Counted from the first letter of the stretch, positions 53,147-62,047 are shown. The stretch is 64,000 bases of DNA from Aurantibrevibacter litoralis (GCF_034651555.1 NZ_JAYEEQ010000002.1:248001-312000), one strand, 5' to 3'. Notes: generated by a model from the sequence alone, not told the origin. A program made the numbers and translations.

Positions 53147-54073
53147 CTAGAGCTTTAATAGCCCATTCACATTACGAACACCCGCCTCGCTTTCGGCAAG
53201 CTTGGCTTTCTCTGTGGCATCTAAGTCAATTTCTACGATACGTTCTATACCGTTTTTCCCAATAATGGTGGGCACCCCAATACAAATATCCTGCAATCCG
53301 TATTCCCCTTCTAAAAAGGCAGAACATGGAAACATTTTCTTTTGATCGCAGGCAATGGCCTGTGCCATGGCAGAAACTGCAGCTCCTGGGGCATACCATG
53401 CACTGGTGCCCAAAAGTGCGGTAAGGGTAGCTCCTCCTACTTTGGTTTCTTCCGACACTTTCTCCAAACGATCTGGGGTTAAAAACTCGGACACTTTAAT
53501 ACTATTTCTTGTCGCATGCCGCGTAAGGGGTATCATTCCGGTATCGCTGTGCCCACCGATAACCATACCATCCACATCCGAAATAGGCGCACCCAACGCT
53601 TCGGCCAAACGATACTTAAAACGAGCACTGTCCAATGCGCCTCCCATACCGATGATTCTGTTCTTGGGCAAATCGGTACTCTTGTGCGCCAAATACGTCA
53701 TGGTATCCATAGGATTGCTTACCACAATAAGGATTACATTAGGCGAATGTTCAATGATACTAGTGGCTACCGATTTTACAATACCGGCATTAATCCCTAT
53801 AAGTTCTTCTCTTGTCATTCCGGGTTTTCTAGGAATTCCGGAGGTAATTATGGCAATATCGCTATGAGCGGTTTGAGAATAATCATTGGTTATCCCTACA
53901 ATTTTGGTATCGAAACCGTTCAAGGAAGCGCATTGCATAAGATCCATCGCTTTTCCTTCTGCAACCCCTTCTTTAATATCTAACAAGGCTACTTCTGAAG
54001 CAAAATTTTTAATTGCGATGTACTCTGCACAACTTGCCCCTACGGCACCGGCACCTATGATTGTTATTTTCAT
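53147..54073 (-). CDS. mdh: Malate dehydrogenase
   Basis: A 308-residue LDH-like malate dehydrogenase: NAD-binding ITIIGAGAVGASCAEYIA, IPRKPGMTREELIGINA with substrate arginines, VVSNPMDTMTYLAHK and the catalytic GGHSDTGMIPLTRHAT. It interconverts malate and oxaloacetate in the citric acid cycle. A -7 box (CAAAATTA, 54105-54112 on the plus strand) lies 31 bases upstream. Confidence 0.97.
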   Translation of the reverse strand: MKITIIGAGAVGASCAEYIAIKNFASEVALLDIKEGVAEGKAMDLMQCASLNGFDTKIVGITNDYSQTAHSDIAIITSGIPRKPGMTREELIGINAGIVKSVATSIIEHSPNVILIVVSNPMDTMTYLAHKSTDLPKNRIIGMGGALDSARFKYRLAEALGAPISDVDGMVIGGHSDTGMIPLTRHATRNSIKVSEFLTPDRLEKVSEETKVGGATLTALLGTSAWYAPGAAVSAMAQAIACDQKKMFPCSAFLEGEYGLQDICIGVPTIIGKNGIERIVEIDLDATEKAKLAESEAGVRNVNGLLKL

Positions 54074-54104
54074 TGTTTTGATTTTTTAAAAATTGAATTA
54101 AAGT

Positions 54105-54112
54105 CAAAATTA
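54105..54112 (-). promoter_or_regulatory. -7 box of mdh
   Basis: The minus strand reads TAATTTTG, matching TAnnTTTG, 31 bases upstream of mdh. Confidence 0.45.
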
Positions 54113-54342
54113 CTGAAATAAAACAGAAAACAGGAAGCCTTTTACGACTTTATGCACGACCAACTCTAGGGATATCATTTTTAGCATAAGGTATTCCCCT
54201 AGCATTCATTTGTTAAAGAAAAAAGCACTTCAACGAAATAAGTGGGCAGCAGTATGCAACACATCGGATTTTGACAATATCGCGGGTAGGTTCCTCGTTC
54301 TTTTTCTAATTAGATCCCAAGTCTATACTAAAACCTATACTC

Positions 54343-54714
54343 TTGAAAAAAATATGCTCCTTTTTGGCCATAGTCTGTATTATTCTGGTTAGTAACTGTT
54401 CTAAAATACCAGAAAATAATGATCCTGTAATCGGAATTTGGATTGATCCGCTATCTGGCACAAGCTTACAAGCCGGGAAAAACACTTCCCGACAGGAATG
54501 GATTTTTAACGATGCATATTTGGGTCGTTTTCACAGGTATACCAACAAAGAGCTAAGCCTAAAAACCGACTTTAAATGGACTAAGGAAAAGGATGTGTAT
54601 CTCATTTCCTATCCTGGTACAGATTTACCGGATCAGCAAGTCATTCTTGAAGACTTAGAAGACGGTACTATCCTTAAAGATCACGATGGCACCGTGGTGG
54701 CAGTAAGGCAATAG
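54343..54714 (+). CDS. Small lipocalin-like lipoprotein
   Basis: A 123-residue lipoprotein starting with TTG at 54343 (MKKICSFLAIVCIILVSNC). The mature part starts DPVIGIWIDPLSG and continues with alternating beta strands (RQEWIFNDAYLGRFHRY, DFKWTKEKDVYLISY), typical of small lipocalin-like domains. Function unknown. It stands alone between divergent mdh and a convergent lipoprotein gene; the 270 bases upstream hold no other gene. Confidence 0.72.
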   Translation: MKKICSFLAIVCIILVSNCSKIPENNDPVIGIWIDPLSGTSLQAGKNTSRQEWIFNDAYLGRFHRYTNKELSLKTDFKWTKEKDVYLISYPGTDLPDQQVILEDLEDGTILKDHDGTVVAVRQ

Positions 54715-54798
54715 GCAACTACTTTCAAAAAATTATAAAACTCGCTCCTCTTTTGTAAAGTGCAAATTACCATATAGGTTCCTGTATTTGGCTAGTAT

Positions 54799-55317
54799 CT
54801 ACTCCTTAATTTTCCTATCTTCTTCCTTTTGAGGTAATGTTTCAGAAAATCCATAGCGCTTCAAAAATTGTTTCTGTAAGGCTTCCATCCGTTCTTGAAT
54901 TTTATGAATATCCATTACGTCTTGTCCAAAATCACTTTTAAAAAAATTTTCATCAAAAAATCGATTTGAAAAAAGGGAATCTTGATGGAAAAAATCGCCA
55001 AATCCTTCCCCTTCAAAATCAAATTGCGAAAAATTTCTTCGCAACTTAGATTGAATAGATTTTAAAATACTATCCCGATCCATAGAGGCCAAATGATCTA
55101 AATCTGTTCCTGTTGACCAAGAATATACAGAATCGTATCGCACCATATTTCCGGCTTCATCGTATTCCTTATTTACCTTCCAAGCACCCTTGGGTGCGGC
55201 GGAAACAGTACGCTTATGCTCCTTCTCATCAGCTTGGTTCTGCTTTTCTTGGCTGTTACATCCCGTACTTAATAGCAGTGCTGCTAGGTATATTCCAATA
55301 TTTTTTATCTGTGTCAT
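54799..55317 (-). CDS. Lipoprotein of unknown function
   Basis: A 172-residue lipoprotein (lipobox LLSTGC). The mature part has a Lys/Glu/Gln-rich start, AAPKGAWKVNKEYDEAGNMVRYDSVYSWSTG (cited in part) and a Phe/Asp-rich middle (FSQFDFEGEGFGDFFHQDSLF), ending in a charged helix. The WKVNKEYDEAGNLVRYDS pattern recurs in flavobacterial lipoproteins, but I know no function. It lies downstream of hsp20 on the same strand with a 246-base gap that holds a small inverted repeat (TTTAGTT/AACTAAA, 55323-55345). Confidence 0.75.
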   Translation of the reverse strand: MTQIKNIGIYLAALLLSTGCNSQEKQNQADEKEHKRTVSAAPKGAWKVNKEYDEAGNMVRYDSVYSWSTGTDLDHLASMDRDSILKSIQSKLRRNFSQFDFEGEGFGDFFHQDSLFSNRFFDENFFKSDFGQDVMDIHKIQERMEALQKQFLKRYGFSETLPQKEEDRKIKE

Positions 55318-55563
55318 CGTAATTTAGTTTATCTGTTGAACTAAACCGTTTTTATTTTTTGCGCTAATCGAGTTCACAAATGTATTCCTGTATGGTAATC
55401 CGATTGCGCAAATTTGCACCATAAATCCGCACCATCAGAATGATATCTATTGATACTTAATTCATGGTTGTATATCGTTTTACATTTGTAATGCTTCACA
55501 ACTTAAACAGAAGAAGGCCAGCAAAACCAGCCTTCATACATACCACAATCGCTATACATCCTT

Positions 55564-56043
55564 TTACGAAATGGTGATGGTTCTGGCAGGTTTTTGAATT
55601 GCCTCCTCTTTTTTGGGTAAATGAATACTAAGAATTCCTTGATTGTAAGACGCCTTTATATGCTCTTCCTTTACTGTCTCGGGCAAGGTAAATGACCTTC
55701 TAAAAGAGTCGTATCCAAACTCCCTACGAGTGTAGTGATCGTCTTGTTGGTGAGACTGATCTTCCAATTCCCTAGCTATTGAAAGTAGCTGATTATCGAT
55801 ACTAATTTGAAAATCGGATTTCTTACCTCCCGGCACGGCCATATCTACCACATAGGCATCTTTGGTTTCCCTTATATTAACCTTAGGGAGCGTTGGTCCC
55901 GAATTAAAATTAGATGTAAATACGGATGGTAAATCCCTATTAAACATTTCATCGATCCAAGAGGACCATGTGGGGAAGCTTAGGCCATTCGAATTGCTGT
56001 TTGCCATACTTCCATTTTTTTTGGTTGTTACCAAGGTACTCAT
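55564..56043 (-). CDS. Small heat shock protein, Hsp20/alpha-crystallin family
   Basis: A 159-residue chaperone. The variable N-terminus has WSSWIDEMFNRDLPSVF; the alpha-crystallin domain (about 50-145) has LPKVNIRETKDAYVVDMAVPG, SFTLPETVKEEHIKASYNQGILSIHLPK (cited in part) and the tail has the ITI (IxI) motif for oligomer contacts. It holds unfolding proteins during stress. It is transcribed away from a 300-base upstream region with a 15-bp palindrome at 56197-56211. Confidence 0.93.
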   Translation of the reverse strand: MSTLVTTKKNGSMANSNSNGLSFPTWSSWIDEMFNRDLPSVFTSNFNSGPTLPKVNIRETKDAYVVDMAVPGGKKSDFQISIDNQLLSIARELEDQSHQQDDHYTRREFGYDSFRRSFTLPETVKEEHIKASYNQGILSIHLPKKEEAIQKPARTITIS

Positions 56044-56196
56044 AACTAAAAGATTTAAAGGTTAAACAATAATTCAAACATTTAATAGATTGCAGACAAA
56101 TAAAATACTAAACAGGGCACTTCATGGTTCAGGCCAAAAAATTAAAAATTCGTTAAGAAATAACCGCTTTCAAACTTTAAAATAATGCTAAAAAAA

Positions 56197-56211
56197 ATGT
56201 CAAGTTGACAT
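56197..56211. promoter_or_regulatory. Candidate operator between hsp20 and a small ORF
   Basis: ATGTCAA-G-TTGACAT is a hyphenated palindrome, and half-site TGACAT recurs at 56228-56233. It lies 153 bases upstream of hsp20 and 130 bases upstream of the 49-codon ORF on the other strand. A regulator binding site is plausible but unproven. Confidence 0.4.
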
Positions 56212-56340
56212 ATTTATGGGATAAAAATGACATCTTATCAGCGTTAAAAGCAACATCATATGGGCAGTATTCATAACCATCCACAATGGCGCAAAATTTG
56301 TTTTAGAAGATTAGAGTAGTAATGTATTAAACTAAATAGT

Positions 56341-56490
56341 ATGGAAAAATTAGCGATTGCCATAGCTATTTTGACCGTTTTTTATATTGTGTTTTTGTAT
56401 CTAACTACAAAAACCCTTATTAAGGACGGCATACATGCAAATCAAAAAAGGAATAAAACGGAGGTAGGGTCGTCCGAAAATCGAGGGTAG
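56341..56490 (+). CDS. Predicted 49-residue single-pass membrane peptide
   Basis: An ATG frame of 49 codons lies in the 700-base gap between hsp20 and the DUF6588 gene. It reads MEKLAIAIAILTVFYIVFLY for the first 20 residues, a clear membrane helix, then a basic, polar tail (KDGIHANQKRNKTEV). Hydrophobic helix plus basic tail, an ATG start and codon use like the neighbours support a gene, though it has no Shine-Dalgarno site or clear promoter box and no family I recognise. A 151-bp repeat follows 94 bases downstream. Confidence 0.55.
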   Translation: MEKLAIAIAILTVFYIVFLYLTTKTLIKDGIHANQKRNKTEVGSSENRG

Positions 56491-56584
56491 CTTTGAGTGC
56501 GGTTATAAATCGCTTCTAAAAGCCTATAAAAAATGTAATAAATCGATAATAAGGCACTGCCTAGTTGTTTTTATTCCTAGTATT

Positions 56585-56735
56585 ACTCGTCGTGCATTTT
56601 GATTCTTTAGTGCTTATTTGATCCTAAAACCATCATTAGTTACTTCGATCCTGAAGGAAGTACTAAAGATTTCTTCGATGTACCTTTTAGGGCAGGGCAC
56701 AAATTGGAGAAATCAAGCGAAAATAAACAACGGGT
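56585..56735 (-). repeat. 151-bp dispersed intergenic element, copy 2 (inverted)
   Basis: The reverse complement of this stretch aligns without gaps to 36691-36841 (see that entry for the count). Its inverted ends, ACTCGTCGTGCATTTT and AAAATAAACAACGGGT, match in 12 of 16 positions when one is reversed. The shared core CTTCCTTCAGGAT is fully identical. It ends 9 bases before the DUF6588 stop codon. The central 11-bp hairpin seen in copy 1 is degraded here. Confidence 0.8.
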
Positions 56736-56744
56736 GAGTAGTAC

Positions 56745-57761
56745 TTATCGGAATCCAAAATTAAGTCCTACGGAAAGATTATTGAATTCTGCCAAGCTGT
56801 AATCGGCATGCAATCGGAAAAAACCAAGTTTCAGTTTTGCCCCTAGGGTTGCCATTACCCCGTTTGCGCTTTCCTCCACGGAAAAAGGATCTTCGTACGT
56901 TGTTTCCCGGAAGGGGCCGTCCTGTACTACATAGGTACCCAAAACATCGGTCTTAGAAGTACCGGTCATATATCCTAGTCCACCATAAAAATTAATAATC
57001 GGCAATTTGGTAGAAACTACGGCCTGAAAAGTCCATGAGTTCATTGTGGCATCTAATCTTTGGTTTTGACCTACAATAAAATTAGAATTACTAAGGTCGT
57101 AGGTGCCGTCTAAACGCGTATATCCTATAAGCCCAGAAATAGCGACCGGAAAGATCCGATTTGCCGGCAGGTGTTTGGTGAATTCGTGCTGTAGGCCTAT
57201 GCCGAACAGACCTATATCGACCTCATCGGTTTTTATTTTTGGTAAAAATCGCACTTTTACCTCTGTGCCTTTAATAAGACCCACTGAGGCTTGTAAAAAT
57301 CCGGAAGGGATAAAATTTAAATCCTCGGATGCCAATCCAGTAGGTAATGAAAATTCTTGCCGCGCCGTGAGTCCCGGTGCCACATCACCTTCTACAAACA
57401 TGCGAATTCCTTCTAAATCTCCCAACGCGGTAGACACGAATTTTGAAGTACTGCCATCGACGAACTGAAGGTTTTGATATTCGGCTGTGTTTAAGAGAAA
57501 AACCTTTTTATCTTCTTTATTGTTAAAAGGTGTTATATTTCCTATTATAGCTATTTCAAAGCCTCCCAAAGGCTTGGCTTCTCCGGAATTGTACCATGCG
57601 TTCGCCAAATTATACAAGGCACCCTCGGAAATTGGTGCCAAATAATCGTTGGTAAAGCGCTCGGCATCATCCAAGCCTGCCGCTAATAGCTCATTAATAT
57701 TCGTTTGACCCTGAAGATACCCTCCAAGAAGTAAGAACATGCCAAAAAATACATTTTTCAT
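56745..57761 (-). CDS. DUF6588 family outer-membrane-like protein
   Basis: A 338-residue exported protein with a signal peptide (MKNVFFGMFLLLGGYLQGQ). The first domain, LLAAGLDDAERFTNDYLAPISEGALYNLANAWYNSG (cited in part), is the DUF6588 hallmark. It is followed by alternating beta strands and ends NLSVGLNFGFR, so an outer-membrane barrel is likely. Substrate unknown. The ATG at 57761 is used; a TTG three codons upstream is less likely. Confidence 0.85.
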   Translation of the reverse strand: MKNVFFGMFLLLGGYLQGQTNINELLAAGLDDAERFTNDYLAPISEGALYNLANAWYNSGEAKPLGGFEIAIIGNITPFNNKEDKKVFLLNTAEYQNLQFVDGSTSKFVSTALGDLEGIRMFVEGDVAPGLTARQEFSLPTGLASEDLNFIPSGFLQASVGLIKGTEVKVRFLPKIKTDEVDIGLFGIGLQHEFTKHLPANRIFPVAISGLIGYTRLDGTYDLSNSNFIVGQNQRLDATMNSWTFQAVVSTKLPIINFYGGLGYMTGTSKTDVLGTYVVQDGPFRETTYEDPFSVEESANGVMATLGAKLKLGFFRLHADYSLAEFNNLSVGLNFGFR

Positions 57762-57787
57762 GGTATACAAAGTTTTTTATAAAACTA

Positions 57788-57816
57788 AAAAACTCGCAGG
57801 GTTAGTGCGAGTTTTT
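57788..57816 (-). terminator. Terminator after gyrB
   Basis: AAAAACTCGCA (57788-57798) and TGCGAGTTTTT (57806-57816) form a perfect 11-bp stem with a 7-base loop; on the minus strand it lies 20 bases after the gyrB stop. Confidence 0.85.
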
Positions 57817-57835
57817 GTTGTGAAAGTCCTATTTC

Positions 57836-59779
57836 TTATGCATCAATATTGGCATACACCGCATTTTTCTCTATAAAATCGCGCCTTGGTGGCACTTCAT
57901 CTCCCATTAACATAGAGAAAACCCGATCTGTTTCAACGGCATTTTCAATTTTAATTTGCCGTAAGGTTCTAAATTCCGGATTCATGGTGGTATCCCACAA
58001 TTGTTCGGCATTCATTTCACCCAAACCTTTGTAGCGCTGAATACCGACCCCACCGCTAAAACTCTCGGCGATTTCATCCCGTTCTTTATCGCTCCACGCA
58101 TAGCGTTTTTTGGTGCCTTTTTTTACCAAATAAAGCGGTGGCGTGGCAATGTACACGTGTCCTGCCTCTATTAACTCTTTCATAAACCGGAAAAAGAACG
58201 TGAGTATTAGGGTTTCAATATGACTGCCATCTACGTCGGCATCACACATAATAACCACCTTGTGATAGCGCAATTTATCCAAATTTAGGGCTTTACTGTC
58301 GTCTTCTGTACCAATTGTAACCCCTAATGCGGTATAAATATTCCGAATTTCTTCATTTTCAAAAACCTTGTGCTGCATTGCTTTTTCAACATTAAGGATT
58401 TTTCCTCTTAGCGGAAGAATTGCCTGAAAATTACGATCTCGACCCATTTTGGCTGTACCCCCAGCGGAATCGCCCTCTACAAGAAATATCTCACATTTTT
58501 GTGGGTCTTGATCCGAGCAATCGGAAAGTTTACCAGGCAATCCGCCGCCACCCATAGGGTTTTTGCGCTGTACCATTTCCCGGGCTTTCGCCGCTGCGTG
58601 TCTGGCTTGCGCCGCCAAAATCACTTTTTGCACAATGATTTTTGCATCCTCCGGATTTTCCTCTAAATAATTAGTTAACATCTCGGAAACAGCCTGAGAA
58701 ACAGCTGCCGAAACTTCTCTGTTGCCCAATTTTGTTTTGGTTTGCCCTTCAAATTGAGGTTCGGCCACTTTAACAGATACTATGGCTGTAAGTCCTTCTC
58801 TAAAATCATCTCCGGCCACCTCAAACTTTAGCTTATCGAGCATTCCGGAGGCATCGGCATATTTTTTAAGCGTGGTTGTTAATCCACGACGAAAGCCGGA
58901 CAAGTGCGTTCCTCCTTCATGAGTATTAATATTGTTTACATAAGAATGAAGATTTTCTGCGTACGAGGTATTGTAGATCATGGCTACTTCTACCGGAATG
59001 TCGTTTTTTTCGCCCTCCATAGCAATTACTCCGGCTATAAGCGATTCTCTATTTCCATCTAAAAAGCGTACAAATTCTTTTAACCCTTCTTCAGAATGAA
59101 AAGTTTCCGACAGAAAATTTCCTTCCTTATCTACCACCCTTTTGTCGGTTAGTGAGATGGTAATACCTTTGTTCAAAAAGGAGAGCTCGCGCATTCTGTT
59201 GGCTAGCGTTTCGTAACTATATTCTACCGTTTGTGTAAAAATAGTTTCGTCCGGAACAAATGTCACTACGGTTCCCCTTTCGGTGGATTCACCAACGCTT
59301 TTCACAGGATAACTGGCTTTCCCTCTTTCATATTCCTGTTCCCATATTTTGCCATCTCTATACACGGTAGCCTTTAAATGCTTTGATAACGCATTCACCA
59401 CCGATACACCCACACCATGAAGTCCGCCCGAAACTTTATAGGAATCCTTATCAAATTTACCCCCTGCACCAATTTTGGTCATAACCACCTCCAATGCAGA
59501 AACGCCTTCTTTTTTATGAAGATCTACCGGAATACCCCTTCCGTTATCTTTGGTGGTAATAGAGTTATCTTCATTTATGATCACACTAATGGTATCACAA
59601 TGACCGCCCATGGCTTCATCGATAGAATTATCCACAACTTCGTAAACCAAATGATGCAGTCCTCGTGTACCTATATCACCAATATACATAGAAGGACGCA
59701 TCCTCACATGTTCCATTCCTTCTAACGCCTGAATACTGTCTGCGGAGTAATTATTTTTATTTATCGCTTCTTCGCTCAT
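57836..59779 (-). CDS. gyrB: DNA gyrase subunit B
   Basis: A 647-residue type IIA topoisomerase subunit: ATPase motifs VDNSIDEAMGGHCD, DNGRGIPVDLH, GGLHGVGVSVVNALS; the TOPRIM signature EGDSAGGTAKMGRDR, ILPLRGKILNVEKA and CDADVDGSHI; and the end GLGEMNAEQLWDTTM. It supplies the ATP-driven part of negative supercoiling. Its leader of about 140 bases contains a 14-bp hairpin. Confidence 0.98.
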   Translation of the reverse strand: MSEEAINKNNYSADSIQALEGMEHVRMRPSMYIGDIGTRGLHHLVYEVVDNSIDEAMGGHCDTISVIINEDNSITTKDNGRGIPVDLHKKEGVSALEVVMTKIGAGGKFDKDSYKVSGGLHGVGVSVVNALSKHLKATVYRDGKIWEQEYERGKASYPVKSVGESTERGTVVTFVPDETIFTQTVEYSYETLANRMRELSFLNKGITISLTDKRVVDKEGNFLSETFHSEEGLKEFVRFLDGNRESLIAGVIAMEGEKNDIPVEVAMIYNTSYAENLHSYVNNINTHEGGTHLSGFRRGLTTTLKKYADASGMLDKLKFEVAGDDFREGLTAIVSVKVAEPQFEGQTKTKLGNREVSAAVSQAVSEMLTNYLEENPEDAKIIVQKVILAAQARHAAAKAREMVQRKNPMGGGGLPGKLSDCSDQDPQKCEIFLVEGDSAGGTAKMGRDRNFQAILPLRGKILNVEKAMQHKVFENEEIRNIYTALGVTIGTEDDSKALNLDKLRYHKVVIMCDADVDGSHIETLILTFFFRFMKELIEAGHVYIATPPLYLVKKGTKKRYAWSDKERDEIAESFSGGVGIQRYKGLGEMNAEQLWDTTMNPEFRTLRQIKIENAVETDRVFSMLMGDEVPPRRDFIEKNAVYANIDA

Positions 59780-59842
59780 AAGACTATTACATTTTTATTT
59801 AATGGTTCTTCGTACGAAAATTGGAGCCATTTAAACTTGAGA

Positions 59843-59891
59843 TTCCCAAAAAAAAGCACTCAAATTTTGTCTGAACACTTTTTTTTGGGAA
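59843..59891. promoter_or_regulatory. Perfect 14-bp inverted repeat in the gyrB leader
   Basis: TTCCCAAAAAAAAG (59843-59856) and CTTTTTTTTGGGAA (59878-59891) are exact inverted copies around a 21-base loop. It lies between the gyrB start (59779) and the likely -7 box at 59922-59929, so it would be transcribed in the leader. It may act on transcription or mRNA stability. The remaining ~230 bases of this 386-base gap hold the asnB terminator and nothing else clear. Confidence 0.6.
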
Positions 59892-59921
59892 CGACCCAAG
59901 AGCTCTTTTTTTGTAATCCTA

Positions 59922-59929
59922 CAAATATA
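59922..59929 (-). promoter_or_regulatory. Likely -7 box of gyrB
   Basis: CAAATATA on the plus strand is TATATTTG on the minus, 142 bases upstream of gyrB. Confidence 0.45.
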
Positions 59930-60073
59930 AGCAATCCCCATGATATAAGGGTTTAATGGCTTTTGAATCCGATGAAGTTATCAACAAAAAATGTGGAAAA
60001 TTAGGGTTGTTGGTCACGACTTGCAAAGGGCTACAAATGTCATACCCTACAACCTTCACATCTTGGTTATTAC

Positions 60074-60102
60074 AAAAAAACCGCCTCAAATTACTGAGAC
60101 GG
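60074..60102 (-). terminator. Terminator after asnB
   Basis: On the minus strand CCGTCTCA pairs with TGAGGCGG (one G-U) around a 6-base loop and is followed by seven Ts, 64 bases after the asnB stop. Confidence 0.88.
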
Positions 60103-60165
60103 CTTCTTTGGTGTACTATCCAAACTAATATACATACACATCGAGGCAAATCAATGGGTATAAAA

Positions 60166-61836
60166 TTACTTCACATAGGCATCGGTATGGACCTTAGACA
60201 CAGCCCTACCCGATGGATCGTTCATGTTTTTAAACGCTTCATCCCACTCTAACGCAATTTTGGTGCTACAGGCTACGGACGCCTCCTGAGGCACGCAAAG
60301 CGCTGCCGCATCGGAGGGAAAGTGAGATTCAAAAATAGAGCGATAATAAAATTCTTCTTTACTTGTTGGCGTTTGTAGCGGAAAACGGAATTTAGCATTG
60401 GCCAGTTGTTCGTCTGTAACTTCGGCTTTAACCACTTCTTTTAAGGTATCAATCCAACTGTAGCCTACTCCATCAGAAAACTGTTCTTTCTGACGCCAGG
60501 CCACACTAGCAGGTAACAAATCTTCAAAGGCCTTGCGCACCACCCATTTCTCCATACGTTCGCCGTTGATCATTTTATCTTGCGGATTAATGCGCATAGC
60601 GACATCCATAAATTCTTTATCCAAAAACGGCACACGCCCTTCGATACCCCAAGCCGCCAAGGATTTGTTAGCGCGCAAACAATCGTACATGTGCAATTTG
60701 CTTAGTTTCCGAACGGTTTCTTCATGAAATTCTCTGGCATTGGGAGCCTTATGAAAATACAAATATCCTCCAAAAAGTTCATCGGCTCCTTCGCCTGATA
60801 AAACCATTTTGATTCCCATAGATTTAATTACCCGAGCCATTAAATACATGGGTGTTGAGGCTCTTATGGTGGTAATGTCATAGGTTTCTAAATTATAAAC
60901 TACATCCTTTATAGCATCAAGCCCTTCCTGAATGGTAAATTTAATTTCATGGTGTATGGTGCCAATGTGCGCCGCCACCTTTTGTGCGGCTGCCAAATCG
61001 GGCGAACCTTCTAAGCCCACAGAAAAGGAATGCAATTGAGGCCACCACGCATCGGTGGTATCATCGGATTCAATTCGTTTCTGTGCATATTTTTTAGCAA
61101 TGGCCGAAGTCACCGAAGAATCGAGGCCTCCCGACAGTAGCACACCGTAAGGCACATCGGACATTAACTGCCGATGTACGGCTGCTTCTAATGCTTCCTT
61201 TATGGCTGCAATACTGGTTTCATTATCTTTTACGGCATCGTATTCCATCCAATCGCGGGAGTACCATTTTTTTAACTGCCCCTCCTTACTATCTAAATAA
61301 TGTCCGGGAGGAAAAAGCTCTATTTTAGTACAGGTTCCTTCCAAGGCTTTTAATTCTGAAGCTACATAAAAAGTGCCATTTTTGTCCCATCCCATGTAGA
61401 GTGGTATAATGCCCATATGATCACGTGCCACAAAATAAGTGTCCTGCGCTACATCATAGATCGCAAAACCAAAAATGCCGTTCATGTCATCCAAAAAGGC
61501 AGCACCTTTTTTCTGATACAAGGCTAAAATAACCTCGCAATCCGATTCGGTCTGAAAATGATATGTTCCTTCAAATTGCTTACGCAGCTCTCTATGGTTG
61601 TATATTTCACCATTGGCCGCAAGTACCAAGTTTTTATCGGCACTAAACAATGGTTGCTTTCCCGAAGCAGGGTCAACAATAGCCAACCGTTCGTGGGCTA
61701 AGATGGCCTTGTCATTTGCAAATATACCACTCCAATCCGGACCACGATGTCTTACTTTTTTAGACATCTCTAAGAGTTGAGGTCGCAAAACTTCCGTACT
61801 TTCTTTTACCTCAAAGGCACACACTATTCCACACAT
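60166..61836 (-). CDS. asnB: Glutamine-hydrolysing asparagine synthase B
   Basis: A 556-residue enzyme. The N-terminal Ntn glutaminase begins MCGIVCAFE with Cys2 as nucleophile and has RGPDWSGIF, HERLAIVDP and NGEIYNH. The synthetase has the PPi-loop LLSGGLDSSVTSAIAKKYA, ITTIRASTPMYLMAR and LSGEGADELFGGY. It makes asparagine from aspartate with ATP and glutamine. It is monocistronic; the 253-base upstream region is very A+T-rich and shared with DUF2911. Confidence 0.97.
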   Translation of the reverse strand: MCGIVCAFEVKESTEVLRPQLLEMSKKVRHRGPDWSGIFANDKAILAHERLAIVDPASGKQPLFSADKNLVLAANGEIYNHRELRKQFEGTYHFQTESDCEVILALYQKKGAAFLDDMNGIFGFAIYDVAQDTYFVARDHMGIIPLYMGWDKNGTFYVASELKALEGTCTKIELFPPGHYLDSKEGQLKKWYSRDWMEYDAVKDNETSIAAIKEALEAAVHRQLMSDVPYGVLLSGGLDSSVTSAIAKKYAQKRIESDDTTDAWWPQLHSFSVGLEGSPDLAAAQKVAAHIGTIHHEIKFTIQEGLDAIKDVVYNLETYDITTIRASTPMYLMARVIKSMGIKMVLSGEGADELFGGYLYFHKAPNAREFHEETVRKLSKLHMYDCLRANKSLAAWGIEGRVPFLDKEFMDVAMRINPQDKMINGERMEKWVVRKAFEDLLPASVAWRQKEQFSDGVGYSWIDTLKEVVKAEVTDEQLANAKFRFPLQTPTSKEEFYYRSIFESHFPSDAAALCVPQEASVACSTKIALEWDEAFKNMNDPSGRAVSKVHTDAYVK

Positions 61837-62047
61837 GATTTCTGAATTAATTTCATATTTGCAGCAAAAGTCTAATTAATATTTCTATTATAAAACATAA
61901 AACGACAATTAACTACATATTAATATAAAAAAGGAGTATATAATTATAATATGAAACTTAATTTTTTGTTTCTATGACAAAAGAAGTCATTTTGTAAGTT
62001 ATGTTAATTTTAACGTCTTTTTATGTATGCAAAGCTTAAATCCTTAG

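Noticed and set aside
55502..55545. A GGC/GCC hairpin downstream of hsp20 as terminator
   Set aside because: Only about five pairs form before mismatches, too weak to list as a terminator.
59978..60000. Two DnaA-box-like words (TTATCAACA and the inverse of TTTTCCACA) near gyrB
   Set aside because: Each has a mismatch to TTATCCACA, there are only two, and no dnaA, dnaN or other origin genes are near, so an origin is not supported.
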